DNA of 64,000 nt, from the NCBI GenBank assembly GCA_050304135.1, contig JBNLDC010000023.1, forward strand, positions 7,960-71,959, in the 5' to 3' direction. The notes below the pieces were generated by a model that was given only the letters and a program-made list of their open reading frames with translations, ran no database searches and was not told where the DNA came from. Positions within the stretch are counted from its first letter, which is position 1, and every line of letters begins with the position of its first letter. The position numbers were made by a program, and so were the translations under genes. The stretch is from JAFGNB01 sp050304135 (GTDB lineage: Bacteria > Fibrobacterota > Chitinivibrionia > Chitinivibrionales > Chitinispirillaceae). Shown piece by piece: positions 9,962-19,126 of this stretch.

Positions 9962-11038
9962 TCACTTTCTCAAATCAGAATCGATAAATTCCCTAGAAAA
10001 GGTATTAATGTATTTGAGACAATTTGCGAGGGCGATCCCTAAAAATATTGATATCGACGCAATACCAATTTCTATTCCTGTAATAGAGTTATTAAAAATA
10101 GTGAAAAAATGAATATCTGTTACAGTATTTCTTGCATTCAATAATAGAGTATTAATTAAATATATTTCCAATGTACACCCACCAATAAATGAAAGAGATT
10201 TCCATATAATTTTCAAATGTTTTTCAAGAAAAGTGCAAAATTTTATGAACAAGATACAACAAGGAAAAGATGAAATGACCCCTGGGTACCAATACAGACC
10301 CAAATTCCACCGTAGATCAGGAGAGACTAATTTGCCAATAACCCCGTAAAAGATAATTCCTAGTGAAAACAATAAAATAAGGCTGAAATATTGAATTTTA
10401 GTAAAAACGAAGGATTTTTTTTCAATGGCAATTATTCCTAAATAGACCCCCAAAATAAATGACGGAATCCGAATAATAAACACCAGTAAATAATTTAAAT
10501 AGCCTGTAATTGTAACTAAAAATGCTGCTGAAATGCATAAGCCTATCAGAATAGCCGTATTTTTAAATGGTTTTTTATTACTGATCAAATGATTTATAAA
10601 AGGAAATAAAAAGTAGCATATGAGAATTCCGCTAACAAACCAATAATCCAAATTTCCAGTCGAAATAAATTCCATACCGGATAAAAGCCGAAATGTTTTT
10701 CCTATATATATTTTATGGCTTGATATTACAATAATTATTGTTTCAATTGCAATTACCGTCCAGTAGGCCGGTAATATTCTGAAGAATCTTTTTTTTATAA
10801 AACGCTTATAGTCCAAAGATGATTTACTGAAGCAAAGTCCAAATCCTGAAAGTAAAAAAAAGATATCTACACCTAATAATCCACATCCCTGGAAAAAGCG
10901 TAAAATTTGCCCAGCTACTGTTAAGGGAAAAGTTATCCGTGCATGAAGAAAAACAATCCATAGAATCATGAAACCCATGATTGCTGGGCGATATCGAATA
11001 AGACCATTTAAAAGATTGTTTTTTATTAGATCGCTCAT
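9962..11038 (-). CDS. Acyltransferase 3 family membrane protein (downstream copy)
   Basis: A 358-residue membrane protein with about ten hydrophobic segments and the acyltransferase-3 features: ILWIVFLHARI near the N-terminus (His in helix 1), GVDIFFLLSGFGL, and KRFFRILPAYW. These proteins O-acetylate or O-succinylate extracellular glycans. I chose the ATG at 11038, not an upstream in-frame start, because it overlaps the stop of the preceding gene by 4 bp (ATGA), the usual sign of translational coupling. The longer reading would overlap that gene by 145 bp. Very AT-rich compared with the AsnB-NadE group. Confidence 0.85.
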   Translation of the reverse strand: MSDLIKNNLLNGLIRYRPAIMGFMILWIVFLHARITFPLTVAGQILRFFQGCGLLGVDIFFLLSGFGLCFSKSSLDYKRFIKKRFFRILPAYWTVIAIETIIIVISSHKIYIGKTFRLLSGMEFISTGNLDYWFVSGILICYFLFPFINHLISNKKPFKNTAILIGLCISAAFLVTITGYLNYLLVFIIRIPSFILGVYLGIIAIEKKSFVFTKIQYFSLILLFSLGIIFYGVIGKLVSPDLRWNLGLYWYPGVISSFPCCILFIKFCTFLEKHLKIIWKSLSFIGGCTLEIYLINTLLLNARNTVTDIHFFTIFNNSITGIEIGIASISIFLGIALANCLKYINTFSREFIDSDLRK

Positions 11039-12087
11039 ATTACTTTTCTTCTTAGCGAATAATTTATCTGCCGACTGCTCTTTCCTAAAAACCATTTCGA
11101 TAAGAACATTGACTTGGAAAAAATGGAGTTGTCTATGACAAGAGGAATAATTATTCCGATAAAGAAGATGGTGATACATGCCAAAAAAGGCTGAATGTTC
11201 AATACCTTAACCAGTATTGAATAGGATATTGTTACGATATAGGGTTCATGAAGCAGGTAAATTGAAAAGGATTTTTTACCTATATAGATGATAGGTTTCA
11301 TGAGTTTCTTGAGTTTGAAGCTTTGTGACACAACAAAGGACAAGAAAAACACAAAAAGTGAACCGAAGGAGTGCTTAAAGAATAGCAGAAAAGAAGACTT
11401 GGGTAAAAATATGGTTAGTAAAACGAGACTACCGGTAACAATGATCATGAGGATGGATGATAACGGTTTAAAATGTCGTTGAGTATATAAAAAATATCCT
11501 ATAGCATAAAAGCCAATTCCTTTTAAAGGGTTAATTGATAAATAAATGTCACCCCACAAACCATAGGAAATGAATGATATACTCAAGCATAAAACTAAGA
11601 GTATCTGCTTTTTTACAAAAAGGATCTCTGTAATTTTAAATACCGCCGTAACAAAGAATAGTAATGGTAAAAAATACAATTGTCCTGCCGGATTTCCTTT
11701 AATCATGAAAAGAGCTGAAAAGATAGCTCCAAAATGATTGAATCGTATCGGAAGAAAATTTTCAGCAATCGGGAAATGTTCAATACAAATCCGAATGACG
11801 ATATAAACAACCGAAAACAGAAAGTAGGGGACAATCAGGCGCAGGAATCTTCTGTGTAAATAGTGTATTATGGATACAGGTGAGTCATGAATGTTATTAT
11901 TCGCTGTTTGATGAAGAAAACCTGCTACGATAATGAAAAGGGGGACTGAAAAATAACTCAGGTTATGAAAAAGGTTGATAAAACAGTTTATGTTATCTGA
12001 AATATAAAGACCACTTGCATGAATGAAAACAACGGCTATAATTCCGATTCCGCGACTAATGTCAAGATGTTTATTTCGAGATTGCAT
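11035..12087 (-). CDS. Acyltransferase 3 family membrane protein (upstream copy)
   Basis: A 350-residue polytopic protein starting RNKHLDISRGIGIIAVVFIHASG, the canonical family opening with its conserved Arg and His, followed by LFIIVAGFL and LHRRFLRLIVPYF. It probably decorates a surface polysaccharide with an acyl group. It ends in a 4-bp overlap with a second member of the same family. The two proteins are clearly related only at the family level, so they are more likely two different modifiers than a recent duplication. The 117-bp upstream gap contains nothing I can assign. Confidence 0.85.
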   Translation of the reverse strand: MQSRNKHLDISRGIGIIAVVFIHASGLYISDNINCFINLFHNLSYFSVPLFIIVAGFLHQTANNNIHDSPVSIIHYLHRRFLRLIVPYFLFSVVYIVIRICIEHFPIAENFLPIRFNHFGAIFSALFMIKGNPAGQLYFLPLLFFVTAVFKITEILFVKKQILLVLCLSISFISYGLWGDIYLSINPLKGIGFYAIGYFLYTQRHFKPLSSILMIIVTGSLVLLTIFLPKSSFLLFFKHSFGSLFVFFLSFVVSQSFKLKKLMKPIIYIGKKSFSIYLLHEPYIVTISYSILVKVLNIQPFLACITIFFIGIIIPLVIDNSIFSKSMFLSKWFLGKSSRQINYSLRRKVI

Positions 12088-12204
12088 TAATTACTTCTTA
12101 ATTAAATCGTTTAAAATTCGTTTATGGTTATATTACAGAAACATATACATCTGGCCGGTCTTCGAATGACGATATGTTTTATAACATTTATACTCGTATT
12201 TTGA

Positions 12205-13476
12205 TTAGACTGATTGCTTGTTAATGTTTGGATTGGTATTCATTTCAAAAACAATTGCAGTTGCAGCGATCATTCCTGCCAGATACCAGTAATGTGCATA
12301 ATAGAGAACAGAAAGAAATGTTGCGGAACAAAAATAACCTGCCAGTGAAGCTAAAAAAGCAACAGAAATATTTTTAAAGAAGGGTTGTTCCGTTACTGGG
12401 AGGAAATGAACGTTTTTATTAATAGTAAAAATCTGTTTCAAATTTTTAAAAAGAAGAATAAAATACAATAGTACCCCTTGTATTCCAAGTTCGGGTAGCA
12501 GAGTAAACCAGAGCGAATGGGCTTGTCTGCCCCACATTTCACGTTTAAAATAACCTGTTTGGTATTTTGAGAACCATACAGGAAAATTACCCGCACCCAC
12601 ACCAAAAGGATGACCTTTGAACATATTGATAGCGGATTTCCAGGATTCAATTCTTGCCTGAGCGGTGCCATCCTGTGTATCGGTAGATGTTTTCATTTCA
12701 TTCCAGTAGGCATTCCCGGCAAATAAATAGAGGCAGAGTGCGATCAACCCAACAACTATCAGGCTTATCCATTTTTTAGGACTAAAAAGCCAATAGACCA
12801 AAAACATGCCGATCATTCCGAGGAAACCCCCTCGTGATGCGGAAACGACCACAGCACCCAGCCCTAAACCTGTGCATAAACCAAAAATAAGCTTTTTTAG
12901 AACACCTTTAACAGAAAGAAATAAAGCAATGCTGAAGGGAAGCCAAGTGTTGACATATAACGCCAGATCATTTTCATCAAGAAACTGATTCCCTGATCCT
13001 ATACCTCCGTGTAATATGGCATATTGGGCCTGATACGCCATAAGAAGGATTAGTACAGTTATCAACTTTTGCAGCTGTTTTGTTGAATTGATACAGATGG
13101 TGCAGGATAGTATAAAGGGCAGCATTAGTACCATTCCTTTTGTAGTACTATATGCATAGAATCCGTTCAAGGCAAAAGGAATAGAACAAGCTGCAAATAC
13201 AATAAATAAAATAATCAAACGAACTTGGGGGATTTTTAAGTTGATATTTGATCTGTTTTTAATAAGAAAAGCAGTAAGAAATAGAGTGACTATCAAGGCT
13301 GGGCGTAGATATCCAAGAAATGGAAACGTGTCCTGTGGACGGCCGTAATCGACGATCAAATATAAATAGATAAAAAATATCCATGCGCCACTGATTCTCG
13401 TGTCAGGTTGTTCCACACCAGACTCCAAGGAAATGTCCTGATCTATCGATCCAGAATTTTCTTCAGAGTATTCCAT
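12205..13476 (-). CDS. O-antigen ligase/polymerase family protein (Wzy_C-like)
   Basis: A 423-residue protein with about 10-12 transmembrane segments and a large loop in the second half containing ARIESWKSAINMFKGHPFGVGAGNF and RQAHSLWFTLLPELGIQG. This loop is the signature of the Wzy/WaaL family (catalytic Arg and His residues in the periplasmic loop). In this setting it would polymerise the repeat unit or ligate chains to an acceptor. The first about 35 residues are acidic and cytoplasmic. It lies 18 bp downstream of the GNAT gene. Whether it acts as polymerase or as ligase cannot be read from sequence. Confidence 0.8.
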   Translation of the reverse strand: MEYSEENSGSIDQDISLESGVEQPDTRISGAWIFFIYLYLIVDYGRPQDTFPFLGYLRPALIVTLFLTAFLIKNRSNINLKIPQVRLIILFIVFAACSIPFALNGFYAYSTTKGMVLMLPFILSCTICINSTKQLQKLITVLILLMAYQAQYAILHGGIGSGNQFLDENDLALYVNTWLPFSIALFLSVKGVLKKLIFGLCTGLGLGAVVVSASRGGFLGMIGMFLVYWLFSPKKWISLIVVGLIALCLYLFAGNAYWNEMKTSTDTQDGTAQARIESWKSAINMFKGHPFGVGAGNFPVWFSKYQTGYFKREMWGRQAHSLWFTLLPELGIQGVLLYFILLFKNLKQIFTINKNVHFLPVTEQPFFKNISVAFLASLAGYFCSATFLSVLYYAHYWYLAGMIAATAIVFEMNTNPNINKQSV

Positions 13477-13494
13477 TCACTCAAATCACTTTCT

Positions 13495-14538
13495 TTAAAT
13501 ATCTTTATCACCAGTTAAAATATAACGAGCCAGATCATGGTACACCTGGCTTGATCCATCAGATTTGAACAGCAGGAAATATGCAGACGTTCCACGTTTG
13601 TTGAAACCGTTTTTTCTGAGTTGTGGTATATAGGAGTGTGCATCATTGAGAGTAATGCGTATGGTACCGATTTTACCAAGATTTTTAAGATAACAGGAAA
13701 AAAGCTTCAGGCCAGGTATAAGGACTGCTTCTTCTGTAATAATAATATCGGAAATGTAGCAGACACTTTGCTTTGTTGAGAATACAATTATTCCACATGG
13801 CGTATTTTTATTAAAAAGATGGAAGAACGAATACTTCCCCCTGTGGTACGAAGAATATTTCCAATGGAGGGTCTGAAGAGAACGGTCTTTTATAAAAAGA
13901 GGGGTTTTATCGATTGATTCCCAGACCATGTCAAATTCTTTGATAATACTATCGTGTACTTCACATCGCACAGGTATATTGGTGTCACCTCGGAGTACAT
14001 ATGGGCATAGGTAATTAAGTATTCTGCCGAACAATCCGGTTACTGGTTGAAATGGAAGAAACCGGTGTAAAAAAAAAGTCCAATCAACAATATAGACATA
14101 CGAAAGCAGATGCTGATCAAGAATCCAGCCGGCAGCCATGGCTGCTCTGCAGAAAGACTCGTTTGCCATGGCAAGCGCGTATTCACAGTTGTTATCAAGG
14201 AGGTAGCGATTGATATACAAAAAAAACTTTTTTGCAATTCCCTGACCACGGTATGGTGCGTCAAGAGAGGTGTCTCCAGCGACTCCGACCAACACCGGGT
14301 GGGCATTGATCCAGTACTTTCGGAAAATGAGAGAACACATTCCTATTTTTTGGTTTTTATCATTTTCTATCCAGAACACAACGGGTGGTTTTGCTGTTGG
14401 TTCACCTGAATACCGCCACCTGAGATACTCCAACGAAAAGTTTTCGTCCCGGTTGCGGTGCAGAAGATCGAGAATCTCCTGCTCATATCCATCAAATGGG
14501 GTATGGGAGAAATGGTAGGACATTGAATTGTGATTCAT
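13495..14538 (-). CDS. GNAT-type N-acetyltransferase
   Basis: A 347-residue protein. Residues about 40-150 form a GNAT acetyltransferase domain with the acetyl-CoA loop DAPYRGQGIAKKFF (R/Q-x-x-G-x-G/A pattern). The C-terminal half (about 170-345) resembles a second, degenerate GNAT fold, as in FemAB-like and paired-GNAT proteins. Such genes in polysaccharide loci usually acetylate an amino sugar or add an amino acid. Its stop-side neighbour, the ligase/polymerase gene, follows after 18 bp. Its start abuts the preceding stop exactly (TAA then ATG), which argues for one transcript. A second ATG four codons in is also possible. Confidence 0.7.
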   Translation of the reverse strand: MNHNSMSYHFSHTPFDGYEQEILDLLHRNRDENFSLEYLRWRYSGEPTAKPPVVFWIENDKNQKIGMCSLIFRKYWINAHPVLVGVAGDTSLDAPYRGQGIAKKFFLYINRYLLDNNCEYALAMANESFCRAAMAAGWILDQHLLSYVYIVDWTFFLHRFLPFQPVTGLFGRILNYLCPYVLRGDTNIPVRCEVHDSIIKEFDMVWESIDKTPLFIKDRSLQTLHWKYSSYHRGKYSFFHLFNKNTPCGIIVFSTKQSVCYISDIIITEEAVLIPGLKLFSCYLKNLGKIGTIRITLNDAHSYIPQLRKNGFNKRGTSAYFLLFKSDGSSQVYHDLARYILTGDKDI

Positions 14539-15648
14539 TTAACACTTCCGCAAATACAGTCGTTCATAGGCACGGGTCATGACTGATGCCTCGAATTTCG
14601 TATTGAAAATGCGTTGTCCATTTTCGGAGTATTTCCGTTGCATTGCAGGATCGGACAAAATGGATATGACTGCATCTGCAAGTGCGGTAGGATCTTCCGG
14701 TTTCACCAGGATTCCATTTACCCCCGAATGAATGACCGAACTGTTGCCGCCGACATCGGTTGCAACAATCGGGCACCCTATGGCCAGTGCCTCTAGCAGT
14801 ACCATAGGCAGCCCTTCCCAGAGAGAAGGAAGTACATAGCAATCAAACAGCCTTATTACCTCCTGCATATCGGTCCTCAGTCCGCCAAAGATAACATTCC
14901 GTTGCAGGTTGAGGGTGGCTGTTTTTTCTTTCAGCTCATTTTCGAGGTAGCCGCTACCGGCGATGACAAGGGTAATTCCGGAGTACTGTTCAACAATACG
15001 GGGCATGGCATCGAGCAGGAAGGAAATGCCTTTCTGTTGCGATAAACGCACTCCCAGCCCGATAACCGGGCCGTTGCCCTCGATACCGAGTTCCGTGCGC
15101 TTTTTTTGCAGGTCTACCGAAAGGGTGCGGATAGCGGCATCAATGCCGTTATAAATAACGGCAATTTTTTTTGTAGATATTCTTTCATAGCGGTGCAGGT
15201 TATATGCCGTATGTTCAGAAACGCCGACCACCCGAAAAACGAAATGGGAAAGAAACCACTCAGCGACCATATACCGCTTTTTATCGGGAAAACTCCGTGC
15301 GTGGTCGGTATGGATAATGGTGCGGACGCCTGCGAGCAGGCTGCCGATAACCCCGTCGATCATCGGCTGCGTATTATGAGTATGAACGATGTCGATGCGG
15401 TGTTTCCGCAGAAGACGGGCAACTTTAATAAAAGCGAAATAATCAACACCCGAGGGGGTTTGTGGCAATAGATACACCGGTATGCCCAATTTCTCGACTT
15501 CACCGGTAAATTCACCTTTTTCACGCAAACAGAGCACCGAAACATCAAACAATTCACGGTTGATCGTCCGGCAAAGGGTAATGACCACCTGCTGCAGTCC
15601 GCCGAGGGCGAGATCGTGCGTGATGAGCATGAGACGCTTTTTTTTCAA
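14539..15648 (-). CDS. Glycosyltransferase family 4 (TTG start)
   Basis: A 369-residue GT-B glycosyltransferase. The N-terminal GGLQQVV loop and the VHTHN motif lie on the acceptor side. The donor side shows GVRLSQQKGISFLLDA and PSLWEGLPMVLLEALAIGCPIVATDVGG, the EX7E pattern of GT4. The reading frame begins at a TTG preceded by AGGA; the first internal ATG is six codons further and has no ribosome-binding site at a sensible distance, so I keep TTG. It is directly followed, with no gap, by the GNAT gene. It probably adds one sugar to the lipid-linked repeat unit. Confidence 0.88.
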   Translation of the reverse strand: MKKKRLMLITHDLALGGLQQVVITLCRTINRELFDVSVLCLREKGEFTGEVEKLGIPVYLLPQTPSGVDYFAFIKVARLLRKHRIDIVHTHNTQPMIDGVIGSLLAGVRTIIHTDHARSFPDKKRYMVAEWFLSHFVFRVVGVSEHTAYNLHRYERISTKKIAVIYNGIDAAIRTLSVDLQKKRTELGIEGNGPVIGLGVRLSQQKGISFLLDAMPRIVEQYSGITLVIAGSGYLENELKEKTATLNLQRNVIFGGLRTDMQEVIRLFDCYVLPSLWEGLPMVLLEALAIGCPIVATDVGGNSSVIHSGVNGILVKPEDPTALADAVISILSDPAMQRKYSENGQRIFNTKFEASVMTRAYERLYLRKC

Positions 15649-15755
15649 ATTTCCTGAATCCGATACTACTGTTTATGTATTACTCGTTACCATGTTACCC
15701 TGCTGACTTGAACATGTGTTGTGGCAATAACAAACAAGGTTGGTTGAGCGAAAAA

Positions 15756-17063
15756 TTAGTTTTTACATGTTTCAAAACGTTCTCTGAGAATTCGTGCTGC
15801 ACTTTGAGCCTGAGAGACAGCTTCCTGTTTTTTAATCAGCATTTCTTCTCTAATAGAGGCACGATTGTTCCATTCAGACACAATGCGTGTCTGAATATCG
15901 TTGATGTCCGGTTCATTGAGGTTCAACGTTGTCCTACCAAACATTTCATTAACAACATTATGCATTCTTCGGTCTTCCTTAACCGTTAAGGCAATGCATG
16001 GAGTGGGGAATGAAAGCGCTCCAAGAAGACCATGGGTACGTTCACCTACAATGAAATCACAACGACCCATGAGCCCCTTGAGAACCGGAGCTGAATACTC
16101 ATTCGTAATGAAGGTAAAACGGTTTTTTAAATTGCTGAGTCGTTCGGTGATTTCTCCAGCGGTGACACGATCATCATTCCTTAGTGAGGGCCCGATACAG
16201 TGTGGAATAAATAGAAAATGGGCGTTGGTATTGAGAATGAGGAATTCAACGAGATTCTTCCAGAATGAAACACGAAGTTCATGTTTTTTCAACGGATCTT
16301 TTTCAGCAGTAAAGGATCGTTCAGCAATAACACCGCCTCTGACGGTAATAAGACCAAAAAGTGGTTGATCTTTCTCATCCGGAATCTTCTCCCTTGCAAG
16401 CAGGGCTGTTATTTCTTTTTCCGGAGAAGGTTTCATAAGGATTGCAGGGTCGGGAAAGAGAAAAAAGCGATCACGAGGGATATTGTTTGCAAGGAGATAT
16501 TCCACTGAACCGGATTCACGTACCGAATTGAAAATCGTATGGAGAAAAGCATAGCGTAACATGAATCGATAGTAAAACCGTTTAATGCGCACTGGCTTTC
16601 CTTCGGTACCTACTCCATAAATTGCAATCGGTATCTTCAGGATGTTCGCAGTGATAACAAACCAGAAAAGTTCAACATTGAGACACCCGTCGTGGCCAAC
16701 CATTAACAGATCTGCATTGACATAAGTGGCAAGCAGTTCATCCTTGATAAGGAATGCGGCGAGTCTTTTTGATAAACGTGATAGCAGGGTATAAATTACC
16801 AGTTTGCCCCATCTTTTAATATATACACTCCAGCGGAATGAGGTCGGCGGGTTTTCATTGTAGTAGTCTGCCATCTGGTAGAGATCGACACCCCCGACGG
16901 TTTTAATATCTGCACCAAACCTTGCCGAGTCGATTTCCGGCCATGCACAATAAAGTGAAATTTCAGGGTTGTGGAAATTTGTCAGAGCTTCCTTGATGCC
17001 TTCAAAAATTGCCATTTCACCTTTATTAAGAGAGGGAATAGATTCCGGGATGCAAATTTTCAT
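15756..17063 (-). CDS. Polysaccharide pyruvyl transferase family protein
   Basis: A 435-residue protein with the family's opening (LNKGEMAIFEGIKEAL), the DLLMVGHDGCLN and IAIYGVGTE elements of the first Rossmann-like half, and GLMGRCDFIVGERTHGLLGALSFPTPCIAL in the second half. That last stretch is the conserved R-x-H region of CsaB/WcaK-like enzymes. Family members add ketal pyruvate to polysaccharide sugars, although some are now thought to act as glycosyltransferases. ATG start preceded by AGGA. Gaps of 107 bp downstream and 15 bp upstream suggest it is co-transcribed with the hexapeptide acetyltransferase gene before it. Confidence 0.8.
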   Translation of the reverse strand: MKICIPESIPSLNKGEMAIFEGIKEALTNFHNPEISLYCAWPEIDSARFGADIKTVGGVDLYQMADYYNENPPTSFRWSVYIKRWGKLVIYTLLSRLSKRLAAFLIKDELLATYVNADLLMVGHDGCLNVELFWFVITANILKIPIAIYGVGTEGKPVRIKRFYYRFMLRYAFLHTIFNSVRESGSVEYLLANNIPRDRFFLFPDPAILMKPSPEKEITALLAREKIPDEKDQPLFGLITVRGGVIAERSFTAEKDPLKKHELRVSFWKNLVEFLILNTNAHFLFIPHCIGPSLRNDDRVTAGEITERLSNLKNRFTFITNEYSAPVLKGLMGRCDFIVGERTHGLLGALSFPTPCIALTVKEDRRMHNVVNEMFGRTTLNLNEPDINDIQTRIVSEWNNRASIREEMLIKKQEAVSQAQSAARILRERFETCKN

Positions 17064-17078
17064 ACAGGTCCTGATCCT

Positions 17079-17633
17079 TTATTTGATGAAGGCGATATTT
17101 TTATTTTCTACTTCGGTGAGAAGCTCTTTACGGGTTACATCGCTCAGATTTGAGATTAAATATTTTCGACCGAACAGGCGATTTCCGTTTTTCATGGTAC
17201 TTGTTTTTTCTATATACACATCTGTTGAACTGATTTTCTTGGCTGGGTTTCCTGCAGCAACCGTATTGGGCGGAATCGATCTGTTCACCACCGAACCGGC
17301 GCCAATGATGGAATTGTCACCAATCGTGACATTGGGTAAAACGATGGCCGAGTCGCCAATGAAACAGTTTTTTCCAATGGTAATCCTACCGATTTTAGTG
17401 AATCCCAAAGCCCTTTTCATACTCGCATCGTGAGCAATGAGTTTTACATTCGGGCAGATGGTGGAATTATCGCCGATTGAAATAAGGTAGCAGTGCGCAG
17501 GGTCAAAAAAGAATGAATCAACAATTACCACACCCTTTCCGAGCCTCAACCCTTTTTTCTGCAATTGCAGTAAATACTTATTCCGTTTATAATCGAGCAG
17601 AAAATGGTATATCTTATCAATTCCGAAATACAA
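17079..17633 (-). CDS. Hexapeptide-repeat (LbH) O-acetyltransferase, TTG start
   Basis: A 184-residue protein with left-handed beta-helix hexapeptide repeats across residues about 50-145 (IGDNSTI, IGKNCFI, IGDSAIVLPNVTIGDNSIIGAGSVV, then IPPNTVAAGNPAK), the pattern of maltose/galactoside-type acetyltransferases. The catalytic His is expected in the LIAHDAS segment. It probably O- or N-acetylates a sugar of the polymer. The start codon is TTG: it is preceded at proper spacing by GAGGAG, while no ATG lies nearby in frame. Short gap of 15 bp to the pyruvyl transferase gene downstream. Confidence 0.82.
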   Translation of the reverse strand: MYFGIDKIYHFLLDYKRNKYLLQLQKKGLRLGKGVVIVDSFFFDPAHCYLISIGDNSTICPNVKLIAHDASMKRALGFTKIGRITIGKNCFIGDSAIVLPNVTIGDNSIIGAGSVVNRSIPPNTVAAGNPAKKISSTDVYIEKTSTMKNGNRLFGRKYLISNLSDVTRKELLTEVENKNIAFIK

Positions 17634-17720
17634 TTGGTACTCCTCTATTCCACAGGCATTCGTTGTGATTATTCATATTGGTACGTTAAAATACCTTGGT
17701 GCAGTTTTCATTGCATTTAT

Positions 17721-18710
17721 TTATCCTATTTCAGGAAGTTTCTCCACCAGTACCGGCCCCGTATGCAAATATTTTGTGGTAGTTCTCTTGGTATCAATGT
17801 CACGAAAGACCCGCAGTACCTGTTCGGTGGTAAGCCCGACGGCGGGTGCTGTTTCTTCAGCCGAGTATCCGTTGTTTTTGCCGTAGAGACAAAGGTCCAT
17901 TTTATCATACGGCAGTGAAAAATAAAACTCATCCTGCCCCTGTTCCAGGGAATAAGTGTCGGTAGTCGGCGGTCGGCGGCGAATTTCTTCCGGTACTCCA
18001 AGGTATTCGGCAAGTTGATATACCTGGGTTTTATAAAGGTGCGCAATCGGTTTGATATCTGCCGCGCCATCGCCCAGTTTTACAAAAAAGCCCTGATCGT
18101 ATTCCAGTCGGTTTGGTGTCCCGGTGGTGGCAAAATTGAGTTTATCGGCGTAGTAGTACTCCATCATTTTTCTGATGCGCTGTTTGAAATTTGTTGCAGC
18201 CACGACCCCTAAATAGGCATTGAGTGGTAATCGTTTTTTCACAAGAGTACCCTGCGGGTCCTGGCCCACTACCGAAAAAACGGTGAAACCGTCGTGATTG
18301 ATCACATTGGACACGGTGATTTTTGATTTCCACCCGTCTCCGTATTCGGGAATAGCCGTTTGCACACATTCATTGTATCTCCGGTAAAAACCAACAGCTT
18401 CGAGTGTACCGCTGATGTCCTCGTGATATTTTGTTACCTTATACGTATCTGCAGCCAATGCACTGAGGTCCAGGGTCTCATCCGCACTATGTTTTTCCGG
18501 CATCTGCAATGCTATAACCCGCTCAGCACCGATTGCCCTTACACAGAGACCGAGGGTTACGGAGCTGTCGATACCTCCGGATACCCCCACGACATACCCC
18601 TTTTTCCTGAAAGTGATAAGAGTATTCCGGAGGGCCGCCGTTATCTTTTCTACTTCCTGTTCACAATTGATACGGAGAAGCTCGGGGGATACTATTTGTT
18701 TCTGCCCCAT
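17721..18710 (-). CDS. nadE: NadE-like ammonia-dependent NAD synthase / N-type ATP pyrophosphatase
   Basis: A protein of 329 residues from the chosen ATG, which has AGGAAA upstream; a longer reading would add 23 residues with no such signal. It carries the PP-loop GVSGGIDSSVTLGL, and the later motifs ATTGTPNRLEYDQGFFVKLGDGAADIKP, which match NadE. No glutaminase domain is present, so ammonia would be free or supplied by a partner. NadE makes NAD from nicotinate adenine dinucleotide. Its place between sugar-modifying genes and the ACP/ligase/AsnB group suggests instead a role in amidating a sugar acid or acyl chain, as other N-type pyrophosphatases do. The family call is firm; the substrate is open. 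Confidence 0.75.
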   Translation of the reverse strand: MGQKQIVSPELLRINCEQEVEKITAALRNTLITFRKKGYVVGVSGGIDSSVTLGLCVRAIGAERVIALQMPEKHSADETLDLSALAADTYKVTKYHEDISGTLEAVGFYRRYNECVQTAIPEYGDGWKSKITVSNVINHDGFTVFSVVGQDPQGTLVKKRLPLNAYLGVVAATNFKQRIRKMMEYYYADKLNFATTGTPNRLEYDQGFFVKLGDGAADIKPIAHLYKTQVYQLAEYLGVPEEIRRRPPTTDTYSLEQGQDEFYFSLPYDKMDLCLYGKNNGYSAEETAPAVGLTTEQVLRVFRDIDTKRTTTKYLHTGPVLVEKLPEIG

Positions 18711-18834
18711 AGTTGCATTTTTCCTTTCTTGCCTATCAGGAGGACCGTACGGAATCTCCAACGGGTAGGTATGGATCAAATACCATCGAGTTTAAGGATT
18801 GGTAAAGGATAGCACCAGAACGTGTATTTTGCTG

Positions 18835-19083
18835 TTACGACTCATTTTTTTTTGTTTTGATAAAACGGACAAGGTTGTTGATGCTGTCGAGATTTTCCGG
18901 AAGCAACTCGTCGTCATTGACGGTTATTCCGAATGTGTCTTCCAAAAAGGTTATCACCTCCAGGATACCGGTTGAGTCGATGATTCCGCTATCCAGAAAT
19001 GAGGTATCCTCGGTTAATCTGCTTGCATCACCAAAAAGAAAATTGTTGATAATGAATTGTTTAATCTGTTCGGATAAACCCAT
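18835..19083 (-). CDS. Acyl carrier protein (phosphopantetheine carrier)
   Basis: An 82-residue acidic protein with the carrier-protein signature FLDSGIIDSTGILEVI; Ser37 in the Asp-Ser pair is the expected 4'-phosphopantetheine site. The DSxGxxE pattern is the variant seen in ACPs of polysaccharide and D-alanyl/amino-acid loading systems, not in AcpP of fatty acid synthesis. It sits 43 bp downstream of a PrmC-like gene and close to an AMP-forming ligase, which probably loads it. In exosortase-associated clusters, ACP and acyl ligase genes commonly occur together. The acyl group carried is unknown. Confidence 0.88.
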   Translation of the reverse strand: MGLSEQIKQFIINNFLFGDASRLTEDTSFLDSGIIDSTGILEVITFLEDTFGITVNDDELLPENLDSINNLVRFIKTKKNES

Positions 19084-19126
19084 AGTAACAGCTCTCCTTG
19101 AATGTGTTTAATGTAAAATCTCTAAG

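Noticed and set aside
11038..11179. N-terminal extension of the downstream acyltransferase gene
   Set aside because: It would overlap the preceding gene by 145 bp; the ATGA overlap at 11038 and the family start make the shorter form far more likely.
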